From positions 1 to 39,424 of the forward strand of contig JAKEFK010000183.1 in the NCBI GenBank assembly GCA_022616075.1: a DNA stretch of 39,424 bases. Reading direction: 5' to 3'. The DNA comes from a bacterium. Lineage in GTDB: Bacteria; Acidobacteriota; HRBIN11; JAKEFK01. Shown in pieces: positions 25,158 to 33,643 of the stretch. The notes below the pieces were generated by a model. That model was not told the origin of the DNA. It saw only the letters and a program-made list of their open reading frames with translations, and ran no database searches. Position numbers and translations under genes: made by a program. How positions within the stretch are numbered: position 1 is the stretch's first letter; each line of letters starts with the position of its first letter.

Positions 25158-25595
25158 ATGCTTTTTGACGCCGAATACATCATCCATATCGACGGCGCTT
25201 CGCGTGGAAATCCCGGCCATGCGTCGTACGGTTTTGCCATTCTGGACCCGGAAGGAAAAGTACTTCACAGCGGCAATGGTTACATCGGCATTACTACTAA
25301 TAATGTAGCAGAGTACACTGCGCTTCTCGAAGCCCTGCGATTTGTACTGGCTCAGAAGATCCAGAGCGTTGAAATCCGGTCCGATTCCGAACTGCTCGTG
25401 AAGCAACTAAACGGGGAGTACAAGGTAAAGTCCGAACACCTCGCTGCGTTGAACGGGGAATGTCGCATGCTGTTGCGGCGGTTGTCCTGGTATGAAATCA
25501 AGCATGTTCCACGCTCCCAGAACAAGATAGCGGACAGGCTGGCAAATGAAGCTCTGGATCAGCAGCTGAAGCCGCGAGAAACTGAACATGGTTGA
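25158..25595 (+). CDS. Ribonuclease HI family protein
   Basis: A 145-residue endonuclease of the RNase H fold that cuts RNA in RNA-DNA hybrids. The active-site acids are visible: D in IDGASRGNPG (about residue 11), E in NVAEYTALLEAL (about 47), D in RSDSELLV (about 71) and D in NKIADRLANEAL (about 126). The SRGNPG start and missing basic protrusion fit the short RNase HI type (YpdQ/archaeal-like) rather than E. coli RnhA. A TTG one codon upstream is in frame but ATG is preferred. The 3' end overlaps the methyltransferase start by 8 bases, so the two are co-transcribed. Confidence 0.92.
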   Translation: MLFDAEYIIHIDGASRGNPGHASYGFAILDPEGKVLHSGNGYIGITTNNVAEYTALLEALRFVLAQKIQSVEIRSDSELLVKQLNGEYKVKSEHLAALNGECRMLLRRLSWYEIKHVPRSQNKIADRLANEALDQQLKPRETEHG

Positions 25596-26268
25596 AATCC
25601 CCTACAGGCCGGAAGAACCACGAACCATCCGGCTTCTTTTCACGCGCATCGCAAAAAATTATGATCTGACGAATCATGTCATTTCACTCGGATTCGATAT
25701 ACTCTGGCGAAAAAAATTCGCTCGACTGCTGAAGGATCGCAACAAAATCGCCGATGTCTGCTGCGGTTCCGGCGCTATGTTTCCGCTCCTGGGCAACAGG
25801 ATACTTGCGGGACTCGACTTTACGCGCGCGATGTTGCAAATTGCGGCCCGCTATCCGGGCGCGAGATTGGTCGAAGGGGATGCACAGAAAATTCCCTTTG
25901 AAGATCAAACGTTCGACGCAACCATCATTGTTTATAGCATCCGGAACATTCCCGATTTGTCCTCTTCGCTTGCGGAGCTGTATCGAGTGCTGCAAACGGG
26001 CGGCATGGTTGGAATTCTGGATTTTGGCGTGCCGGAAGGCCGCTTCTTGAAATGGCTTTACCTGCTTTACTTTCAGAAACTGATGCCTTTTCTGGGCAGT
26101 TTTGTCGCGCGCGATAAGAGCTCCTACTACTACTTCGTCAATTCGGTCCTGAGGTTTCCGAAACGAAAGGAATTCTTGGAACTCATGCAAAAAGCCGGAT
26201 TTACAAATTGCAGGTATCTGGAATATATGGGCGGGGCAGCACTTGTGTATCTGGGAGAGAAGTTCTAA
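25588..26268 (+). CDS. UbiE/MenG-type quinone methyltransferase
   Basis: A 226-residue SAM-dependent methyltransferase. The N-terminal signature FTRIAKNYDLTNHVISLGFDILWR (about 18-41, first part F-x-x-IA-x-x-YD) identifies the UbiE/COQ5/MenG family that methylates demethylmenaquinone or the ubiquinone precursor. The SAM loop is changed to ADVCCGSGAM, followed by LAGLDFTRAML, VEGDAQKIPFED and the second family motif YSIRNIPDLSSSLAELYRVL. The final methylation of menaquinone is the likeliest role. It overlaps the RNase HI stop by 8 bases. No other quinone genes lie here. Confidence 0.9.
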   Translation: MVEIPYRPEEPRTIRLLFTRIAKNYDLTNHVISLGFDILWRKKFARLLKDRNKIADVCCGSGAMFPLLGNRILAGLDFTRAMLQIAARYPGARLVEGDAQKIPFEDQTFDATIIVYSIRNIPDLSSSLAELYRVLQTGGMVGILDFGVPEGRFLKWLYLLYFQKLMPFLGSFVARDKSSYYYFVNSVLRFPKRKEFLELMQKAGFTNCRYLEYMGGAALVYLGEKF

Positions 26269-26431
26269 TCCTGATCAGTTTGACGAATTGGATAGTGCTG
26301 AGCAAACAAAAAATCAGCTTCGTTAGAAAACCACAAAGCCCCAGAGACATGAAAAAATTTAACCAGGAGAGCCTTTTTGCGCTCAATTCCTGCGTGTATA
26401 AGTGAGCCCAGTTAACATCAACGGAGGAACA

Positions 26432-27016
26432 ATGAGAAAAAGGTTCTTTTTTGTCACCGTTTCTTGCTTTGTATTTCTCACATGGATTGGTTGCAATAGC
26501 CAAAGCAACATCGAGAATCCGCTTGCTTCGGCCGTGTCGATCACCTCTGCAACGCAGGTGACGGCCGCTGCGGCGCCCACGCGTTGCGAGATTTTGGGGT
26601 TCTCGATGGGTCCACAACCTGCGGATGTCTCAAACAGGCCCGAGAAAGTGCGCGTAGAATGGGAAGCCATGGCTAGCACGAGTCTCGATTGTCCCGGTCA
26701 GCAAATCTTAGGAGTCGATGTATGGGAGCACGCATATTACCTGATTCCGATCGATCAGGCCAACCAGGGTGGCGGGCATCTGAATGGCCGTGCAGAAGTC
26801 GAATTGCAGATCGCCTCCAGCGAAACCCGGTTCGTCGGGCGTGTCGAAGGGATGGTTTCCTGCGCTAATCAAGAATGCCAGTTGGACCTCGAAATGAACG
26901 CAACAAGTCCGGAGGGCATGAGGCTTTTTCTACATCAGATGGGTGTGATGGAAATGAACGGCGGTGGTGGCGCTGTGATAGGTCTGGATATCGTGGAAGG
27001 ATTCCTCATCAAATAA
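26432..27016 (+). CDS. Predicted lipoprotein, unknown function
   Basis: A 194-residue protein starting at an ATG preceded by GGAGGA. The N-terminus is a lipoprotein signal (RKRFFFVTVSCFVFLTWIGC, lipidation likely at the Cys of IGC, about residue 20). The mature part is Ala/Thr/Ser-rich at first, then has two Cys pairs and no recognised domain (LDCPGQQILGVDVWEHAYYLI, split; VEGMVSCANQECQLDLEMNA). I see no family. The 163-base upstream gap contains a possible 18-residue leader frame (26349-26405) and nothing else that I can identify. It converges on the giant kinase gene, with 21 bases between stops. Confidence 0.75.
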   Translation: MRKRFFFVTVSCFVFLTWIGCNSQSNIENPLASAVSITSATQVTAAAAPTRCEILGFSMGPQPADVSNRPEKVRVEWEAMASTSLDCPGQQILGVDVWEHAYYLIPIDQANQGGGHLNGRAEVELQIASSETRFVGRVEGMVSCANQECQLDLEMNATSPEGMRLFLHQMGVMEMNGGGGAVIGLDIVEGFLIK

Positions 27017-27037
27017 CCTGAATCATGTGTCGCTCCT

Positions 27038-30000
27038 CTACTCATCAGCTTGGGTGAGAGCCGGAATTAATTGTTTTTGCATTTCTGCGACAGACTGAAA
27101 ACGCTCTTCACGGTCTTTGGCAAGACATTTTTGCAGCACAGCATCAAGCTGTCGATGACTTTCGGAAGTGACGTTCAAATGAAATGTTTTTAGCAGAATC
27201 GAAGCCATCACGAGAGGAGAGCTGTCCGCAACGAAAGGATGTTTGCCGGTTAAGCATTCCGCCGCCATCACTCCGATTGTAAAGATGTCGGAGCGCTCAT
27301 CAACTTCTTCACCGTCCAATTGTTCCGGAGACATGTAACTCAAAGTACCAAAAAAAGAACCACGCGCCGTGAGTGTCTGCGGACCTGATGCTTCCGGTAA
27401 TTTTCTTTTCGCGAGTCCAAAATCCAGAATCTTGATTACCACCGCAGGCGCTTCGACACTGAGGAGAATGTTTTCCGGTTTCAGGTCCCGATGCACGATT
27501 CCTGCTTGATGAGCCGCTCTTAATCCTTCGCAGATTTGATTGAACCAGTTCGCGCAAAGGGAGGGTGCGAGTCTTCCAATACGATTCAATTCGGCTCGCA
27601 GAGTCGAACCGTCCAAATATTCCATCACTAAATAGGCGCTCTCCGAACCGATGGTTCCGTAATCATAAATCCTGATAATGTTGGGATGATTCAGTTTTGC
27701 GCAAAGCCGCGCTTCCCGCTCAAATCGAGCCAATGTTACCGGATCGGCCGAGAAATTTCCCATCATAATCTTTACCGCAACTTTCCGATCCAATCGCAAA
27801 TCCCTGGCCTCATACACAGCGCCCATTCCACCCTTTCCTATCAACCTTTCCAAACGATACTTCCTGTCTACGGTTCGCTCGACCGGCAACGAAACAGATA
27901 GCCGAGTTCCATCTTTTGTGCAGATCTCGACAAACTCGTCATAGCAAGAGCCACACTCCGGGCATTCCTTCAATTTGTATCGCTTAGCTACCTCTTTCGG
28001 CTCCGGGCTTTCTGTATCCAATTCGTAAATACGCACCGAACCTGAAAAACCGGGGATCGGATGGTCCTGAAGCTCTTCGTAACGGAACTGCTCCCTCGTT
28101 TGAACGTAAACAGGAAAACTGACCAGGATCTTTCCAGGAACGCAAATCGCATTCAGCCTGCCCGCCAGATTGACTCCACGGCCGATTACCGTATATTCCA
28201 TAAGCTCCGGTGAGCCGATATTTCCCACCATGGCATAATCCTGGTTGATTCCAATCCGCAGCATGAGATCATGATCGATTCCTTCAGCGAGCCATTTTCT
28301 TCCCAGCTCCCTCAATCTCTCTTGCATCGCCTGACCCATTGATACAGCATTCTCAGCCTGCTGCTTCGCCTCCATTTCCACCGGCGCACCAAAGAAGGAC
28401 AACAGGGTGTCTCCCAGAAAGCTTCCTGGTGTCGCTCCGAACTCCTTCATAAGCTTCATCATTTCCGACAAATATTCGTTTAGCAGTCTCTTCAACTTCT
28501 CTGCTTCCAACCGGTCGGTCAGTTCCAGAAACCCGCTAAGATCCGAAATCAAGATGGTCAGGTTTTTTCTCTCCATCATTAATTCTTCCTGATCGGAGGA
28601 GAGGATCTTTTCGACAATTTGAGAAGGCACATATTTGCTGAGTCGCCGGCTCTTTAGGAGCGCATCCAATTGTTCTTTCACTTTCCTTTCCAATTCTTGG
28701 TTAAAAGTTTTTAACTCCTGCTCCTGCCGGCGCATTTGAATCAGGTTCTTCACCCTGGCTTGCAGCTCTCTTGCATTGAAGGGTTTCGCAAGATAATCGT
28801 CTGCGCCCGCCTCCAGTCCTTCGAGTTTAGTTTCCTCTGAAGCTTTGGCGGTTAAAAGAATGACGGGAATGTTGCACAGGTGCGGATCTGCTTTCAGAAT
28901 TTGTAAGAACTGATAGCCGTCCATTTTCGGCATCATTACATCGCTCAGGATCAGATGAGGCTCGAATTCCCGGACTTTCTGCAGACCTTCTTCGCCATTC
29001 GTTGCTTCAACGGCGAAATATCCGGGGAGACAGCTCCGAATATATTCGCGTACGTCACGATTATCCTCCACAATGAGAATGGCATCCTGCCGCGCAATGT
29101 TATCGGGCAAAACATCTGCACCACTCACCTCAGCCGGTAACACGTCAACCGTTTCTAATTCCAGCTGGATACTCCCCGAATTTGCGGAAAACTCCTCGTG
29201 AACCGGGTCATCAACAATCTGCGTTTCGCTCAGGTGTTCCTTTCCTTGTGGAAGTTGGATGATGAACTCGCTGCCAAAACCCGGTTCGCTGCGTGCCTCG
29301 ATAACACCGCCGTGCAGCGATACGAGATCCTTTACCAGCGAAAGTCCAATACCGGTTCCCGAATGTTCCTGAAGCCTTTGACCCACTTGCTTGAAGCGGT
29401 CAAATATCAATGGAAGATTTTCCAGCGGAATTCCTATACCTGTGTCTTTCACCGATATCTGAACAGATTTACCTTCATTGAATTCAGTGATGGATATAAG
29501 AACCTTTCCGTTTTTCGGAGTGAATTTTATCGCGTTGGAGAGTAAATTGTAAAAAATCTTCTCCATTTTATCGGTATCGAAATACAGATCCAAACCTTCC
29601 TCGCAATGAAACACAAGCCTGATATTTTTCTTCTCCGCAAGCGAAGCAAAAAGCGAAACGGTCTTACGAGCAAATTTAGCGAGATCCTGCTTCTTTGTCC
29701 GTAGTTCCATTTCGCCCGCTTCCAGCTTGGAAATATCCAACAGTTGATTGATCAGCCTGAGTAATCTTTGGGAGTTACGAAGCATGATCACGTGTTGCTT
29801 TCGCAGTTCTTTGCCGGTTTCTCCGTAGATTCCCGAGAGGGCGTTTTCCAGCGGTCCCAGGGTAAGTGTCAGAGGGGTCCTGAATTCGTGTGAAATATTA
29901 GCGAAGAAGCGGCTCTTGATCTGATCCGCCTCCTCCAACTGCTGCAGCGTTCTTGCTTTGACAATCGCCGAAACTGCGTGCTCACGAAAACGATTCAGTT

Positions 30001-32860
30001 TTTGGAGATCCATGAGACCAAACGCCTCCGCATTCTGAAAGTTTTCCAGCAGTAAGAAACCTTCGACTTTTCCCTTAACAGTAACGGCCATAGCCAGCAT
30101 CGACTTAGGCATCGCAAAACGCTTTAATTTTTCTGAACCCGCAATATCTTTGAACTTCCGTACAATGTAAACACCTTCTTGCAGCTGTTGCGCTCCTTCT
30201 GTATATCTACTGACCGCCTCTTCCTGTGTTAAGGAAATGTCCTTCGTCTCTGAAAGATCGTAGCCGGACGCGGCTGCGAATTTGAACAGTGATGTTCGAT
30301 GATCCAGTATCAAAAAGGTTGCGATTTCCGCCTGCGCAAACAAAATCCGGGCCTGCTGCAGTAACGATTGCAGCAGTTTTTCCAGATTCATTTCCTTGTT
30401 GATGATCTTGACCGTCTGATTCAGGCTTTCCATCTCTGCGGTTTGCTCTTTGAGCGCTGCGGTGCGTTCCTCTACTAATAAAGCCAGTTCGTGCTCTCGC
30501 TTCTTTAAATGTCTGATGCGCGCTTTATAAGCGCCTGCGCCGGCCAGGATGGCGGACAGAACACAAATTCCGTAAAACAAAGGAGTCTGATAAAAATAGG
30601 GGCTCAAACGGAAGGAAAAGGATGCGCCAGCTTCGTTCCAAATTCCATCGCTGTTGCAGGCTTTTACCCGAAAGCGGTAGTCCCCTGGCGGAATGTTCGT
30701 GTAATAGGCCACTCTCCGCCGGCCTGCCTCTACCCAGTTTTTGTCAAAACCTTCCAGCTTGTATTGAAAGAAAACTTTTTCCGGACCCGAAAAAGTGAGA
30801 GCCGTATAATGGAATTCAAATTTCTCTTTTCCAGGAGGAAGCCGTAAAGCCTCCTTTGCTTCTACACTATTCGTAATAACCGCGTTATCAACAATTACCT
30901 CTTCCATCGCAACAGGTGGGGAAAGATCATTCGTCTTGATATGTTCCGGGTCGATCATAACTATACCGGCAATCGTAGGAAACCAGAGCTTGCCGTCACG
31001 ATTCCGGTAACCCGCCGGCCGCCCGCCTCCGTTACACTCCCTTCTCTTCATCCCATCTGCAGAACCGTACGCAACCGATCGAATGGAGTGGATTTTTCCC
31101 TCTGCAAAACGATTCAATTCGCTTTTGGCAACCCGGAAAATGCCTTTGTTAGACGTCATCCACAAGTTCTCTTTCGTATCTTCCAAAATCACGAACACCA
31201 CATCATCAAACATCCCATCTTTGATGGTGTAGCTCGTGAACTTTCCATCTTTGAAACGATTTAGACCGCCTCCATCGGTTCCGATCCATAGCGTCCCTTC
31301 GGCATCTTCGTGGATTGAGTAAACCGTATCGCTTGATAATTGGTCTTTGGTGGTGAAGCTTGTAAATTTCCCATCTTTAAGTCGTTTAAGACCCGCGCCC
31401 CTCGTTCCAATCCACAGCGTTCCCTGCCGGTCTTCGTAAATCGTTCTCACCGGGTCATTTGATAAGCCCTCTTTCGAAGTGAAGCTTGAAAAATTGCCAT
31501 TCTTGAAACGACTTAAACCCTCCTCAGTTCCGATCCAGAGACTCCCCTCACGATCTTCGTATATGCACAGCACAAAATCATTTATCAATCCGTCTTTAGT
31601 GCTGAAGCTTGCAAGTGTGCCGTCCTTAAAACGGTTCAAGCCGCCCCCTCTGGTTCCAACCCAAAGACTCCCTTGCCTGTCCTGATAAATCGAAATTGCA
31701 AAATCGCTCGACAAGCCGTCTTTGGTGGTAAAGTTTGTAAATTTGCCATCTTTGAGACGATTTAACCCTCCACCGTATGTTCCAATCCAAAGGCTTCCTT
31801 CGCGATCCTCATAGACAGACCAAACCCTGTTGCTGGATAAGCCCTCCTTCATTGTGAAACTTGTAAATTTTCCGTCTTTGAGGCGGTTTAAACCGCCGCC
31901 GAATGTTCCAACCCAAAGGCTTCCTTCGCGATCCTCTTGAATGGAATACACAGTATTGTTTGATAAGCCCTCTTTTGTGGTGAAGCTCGAAAACTTTCCA
32001 TCTCTGAAACGATTCAGGCCTCCTTCCGTTCCAATCCAAAAGCTGCTGGCCTGGTCCTCATAAATTGAAATTACAAAATTGCTGGATAAACCATCTTTGG
32101 TAGTAAAGTTTGTAAATTTGCCATCCTTAAAACGATTCAAACCACCACCATAAGTACCGACCCAAAGAACTCCCTGACGGTCTTCATAAATGGAATATAT
32201 CCGGTTGTTTGATAAACCATCTTGTGTTGTGAAAGTTTTGAAGATCCCATCTTTGAAGCGGTTCAAGCCGCTTTCTGTTCCGATCCAAAGACTCCCTTCA
32301 CTGTCCTCATAGATCGCTCTCACAAAATCGTTGGATAGGCCTTCTTTCGTAGTGAAACTCGTGAATTTCCCGTTTTTGAGGCGATTTAATCCACCACCGA
32401 TTGTTCCAATCCAAAGATTTCCTTTACGATCGGCGTAGATCGATCTTACAAAATCGTTCGATAAGCCATGCTTTGATGTGTAGCTTGTGAATTTCCCATC
32501 TTTGTAAGAATTCAGTCCGCCTCCGTTGGTTCCGATCCACAGGTTTTGCTCGCTGTCTTCCCACAGATTCCAGATCCAATTGTGTTTCAGTTGCGGTGTG
32601 TTTGTTTTATCAAAGACAGTAAATCTTACGCCATCAAAACGAACAAGACCTTCCTGGGTTGCAAGCCATAAATAACCGTCACTCGTCTGGACAATGGCGT
32701 TGACGGTGCTTTGCGGAAGACCTTGTTCGATGTGCCAGATGTCGTGCACATACTGAGTGATGGCTTTGGCCGGATCCAGGCCGAAGACTGCGGGAGCGAT
32801 GCAAAGGCAAAAAAGAGAAAGAAAAACAACGGGACGGGATCCCGTAAATCCTCTGCTCAT
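27038..32860 (-). CDS. Giant hybrid sensor: propeller-Y_Y_Y-GAF-HK-REC-cyclase-Ser/Thr kinase
   Basis: A 1940-residue multi-output signalling protein. Order from the ATG chosen here: signal peptide (1-27); 14 two-component-regulator propeller blades (about 35-635, repeated LWIGT-x-GGGLN); Y_Y_Y domain (about 670-755); membrane helix (763-778); coiled coil (785-830); GAF (about 835-975); HisKA with ANISHEFRTP (H991); HATPase with NLLSNAIKF, DTGIGIP and GTGIGLSLV; receiver with SDVMMPKMDG (D1307) and K1359; class III nucleotide cyclase (about 1430-1615; metal aspartates D1440 and D1484); a C-x2-C-x2-C-x7-C knuckle (1633-1647); complete Ser/Thr kinase (GKGGMG 1675-1680, K1697, HRDLKPEN with D1792, DFG 1813-1815). 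The frame is open to a TTG at 32905, but ATG gives the signal peptide. The gene follows the ECF sigma gene on the same strand. Sensing is probably periplasmic, all outputs cytoplasmic. Confidence 0.95.
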   Translation of the reverse strand: MSRGFTGSRPVVFLSLFCLCIAPAVFGLDPAKAITQYVHDIWHIEQGLPQSTVNAIVQTSDGYLWLATQEGLVRFDGVRFTVFDKTNTPQLKHNWIWNLWEDSEQNLWIGTNGGGLNSYKDGKFTSYTSKHGLSNDFVRSIYADRKGNLWIGTIGGGLNRLKNGKFTSFTTKEGLSNDFVRAIYEDSEGSLWIGTESGLNRFKDGIFKTFTTQDGLSNNRIYSIYEDRQGVLWVGTYGGGLNRFKDGKFTNFTTKDGLSSNFVISIYEDQASSFWIGTEGGLNRFRDGKFSSFTTKEGLSNNTVYSIQEDREGSLWVGTFGGGLNRLKDGKFTSFTMKEGLSSNRVWSVYEDREGSLWIGTYGGGLNRLKDGKFTNFTTKDGLSSDFAISIYQDRQGSLWVGTRGGGLNRFKDGTLASFSTKDGLINDFVLCIYEDREGSLWIGTEEGLSRFKNGNFSSFTSKEGLSNDPVRTIYEDRQGTLWIGTRGAGLKRLKDGKFTSFTTKDQLSSDTVYSIHEDAEGTLWIGTDGGGLNRFKDGKFTSYTIKDGMFDDVVFVILEDTKENLWMTSNKGIFRVAKSELNRFAEGKIHSIRSVAYGSADGMKRRECNGGGRPAGYRNRDGKLWFPTIAGIVMIDPEHIKTNDLSPPVAMEEVIVDNAVITNSVEAKEALRLPPGKEKFEFHYTALTFSGPEKVFFQYKLEGFDKNWVEAGRRRVAYYTNIPPGDYRFRVKACNSDGIWNEAGASFSFRLSPYFYQTPLFYGICVLSAILAGAGAYKARIRHLKKREHELALLVEERTAALKEQTAEMESLNQTVKIINKEMNLEKLLQSLLQQARILFAQAEIATFLILDHRTSLFKFAAASGYDLSETKDISLTQEEAVSRYTEGAQQLQEGVYIVRKFKDIAGSEKLKRFAMPKSMLAMAVTVKGKVEGFLLLENFQNAEAFGLMDLQKLNRFREHAVSAIVKARTLQQLEEADQIKSRFFANISHEFRTPLTLTLGPLENALSGIYGETGKELRKQHVIMLRNSQRLLRLINQLLDISKLEAGEMELRTKKQDLAKFARKTVSLFASLAEKKNIRLVFHCEEGLDLYFDTDKMEKIFYNLLSNAIKFTPKNGKVLISITEFNEGKSVQISVKDTGIGIPLENLPLIFDRFKQVGQRLQEHSGTGIGLSLVKDLVSLHGGVIEARSEPGFGSEFIIQLPQGKEHLSETQIVDDPVHEEFSANSGSIQLELETVDVLPAEVSGADVLPDNIARQDAILIVEDNRDVREYIRSCLPGYFAVEATNGEEGLQKVREFEPHLILSDVMMPKMDGYQFLQILKADPHLCNIPVILLTAKASEETKLEGLEAGADDYLAKPFNARELQARVKNLIQMRRQEQELKTFNQELERKVKEQLDALLKSRRLSKYVPSQIVEKILSSDQEELMMERKNLTILISDLSGFLELTDRLEAEKLKRLLNEYLSEMMKLMKEFGATPGSFLGDTLLSFFGAPVEMEAKQQAENAVSMGQAMQERLRELGRKWLAEGIDHDLMLRIGINQDYAMVGNIGSPELMEYTVIGRGVNLAGRLNAICVPGKILVSFPVYVQTREQFRYEELQDHPIPGFSGSVRIYELDTESPEPKEVAKRYKLKECPECGSCYDEFVEICTKDGTRLSVSLPVERTVDRKYRLERLIGKGGMGAVYEARDLRLDRKVAVKIMMGNFSADPVTLARFEREARLCAKLNHPNIIRIYDYGTIGSESAYLVMEYLDGSTLRAELNRIGRLAPSLCANWFNQICEGLRAAHQAGIVHRDLKPENILLSVEAPAVVIKILDFGLAKRKLPEASGPQTLTARGSFFGTLSYMSPEQLDGEEVDERSDIFTIGVMAAECLTGKHPFVADSSPLVMASILLKTFHLNVTSESHRQLDAVLQKCLAKDREERFQSVAEMQKQLIPALTQADE
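30956..32713 (-). repeat. Tandem ~126-bp coding repeats of the sensor propeller
   Basis: Internal direct repeats inside the giant kinase gene, each about 42 codons, encoding the pattern GKF-T-SFTTK-x-GLSN-x-x-V-x-SIYEDR-x-GSLWIGT-x-GGGLNR. Fourteen W-containing blade ends can be counted, consistent with two seven-blade propellers. Central copies are highly similar to each other at protein and DNA level. Confidence 0.85.
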
Positions 32861-32945
32861 TCTTATATGGACCTTTACCCCACGCGCTTTGGAGGCTGGT
32901 GACAATCAACATTCTACTACAGCAAATCAAAGTGAAAATGAATTC

Positions 32946-33524
32946 TCAGCTTCCTGTGCCCTTGCTGATCCGTTGACGCAACCAGAGCTTTGCCGTGCTC
33001 CAATCCCGTTTGACAGTTGCTAAAGATAAATTCATTACTTCAGCAGTTTCCTCAAGTGTTAAACCGCTGAAAAAACGTAATTCCACAATTCGACATTGCC
33101 TTGAATCCATCGATTCCAACTCTTGCAGCGCTTCGTTAAGCTGAATGATGTCCAGGTCTTGTTGCGATTCAATTCCTTTCGCGTGTTCCAACGTTACCTT
33201 TTCTGCGCCACCACTCCGTTTAGCTGCGCGGCGGCTCACCTCGTGATTCACCAGGATGCGTTTCATCATTTGAGCGGCTATACCGAAAAAATGAGCGCGG
33301 TTTTGCCAGGTTACGGCATTTTGATCAATGAGTCGCAGAAAGGCTTCATGAACCAGCGCGGTGGCTTGCAGCGTGTGACCGGATCGCTCCCGCCGCATAT
33401 AGGAGCGCGCCAACTTCCGCAACTCGTTGTAAACGATGGGCATCAATTTCTCGAGAGCTGCTTCATCACCCTGATTCCACGCCTGAAGGTATTTTGTCAC
33501 TTCACTGGATGAAGGCGCCACCAT
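32946..33524 (-). CDS. ECF-type sigma factor (SigX6/ECF43-like)
   Basis: A 192-residue RNA polymerase sigma factor. Region 2 covers about 10-95 (YNELRKLARSYMRRE; LVHEAFLRLID; WQNRAHFFGIAAQMMKRILVNH) and region 4 about 130-190 (RIVELRFFSGLTLEETAEVMNLSLATVKRDW as helix-turn-helix, given here as its core). The acidic DAED-like stretch typical of ECF region 2.2 is replaced by HTLQATALVHEAF, with Thr51 and Thr55. The ATG is chosen because AAGGAGG precedes it by 4 bases; a 33-base upstream extension is open. It lies 85 bases before the giant kinase gene on the same strand, and no anti-sigma gene is nearby, which suggests control by the kinase. That control is inference. Confidence 0.93.
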   Translation of the reverse strand: MVAPSSSEVTKYLQAWNQGDEAALEKLMPIVYNELRKLARSYMRRERSGHTLQATALVHEAFLRLIDQNAVTWQNRAHFFGIAAQMMKRILVNHEVSRRAAKRSGGAEKVTLEHAKGIESQQDLDIIQLNEALQELESMDSRQCRIVELRFFSGLTLEETAEVMNLSLATVKRDWSTAKLWLRQRISKGTGS

Positions 33525-33643
33525 TTGCCTCCTTGAATTGCCGATTCTATCAACCATTCTCTCATGAATTTCAACAAATTCTTCTCTTGCGTGAGCCGTT
33601 TTGTCATTAATTCTTGCGTGAATGATCAGGAGGACAAAACCTC

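Noticed and set aside
26349-26405. 18-codon leader peptide before the lipoprotein gene
   Set aside because: No ribosome site, attenuator structure or regulatory codon run; nothing beyond a short open frame.
30956-32713. Regular repeats that could suggest a CRISPR array
   Set aside because: The ~126-base period keeps one open frame and encodes propeller blades; there are no short identical repeats with unique spacers and no cas genes.
32679-32930. Open frames on both strands around the giant kinase start
   Set aside because: They are other-frame reflections of the signal peptide and first blades and carry no domain.
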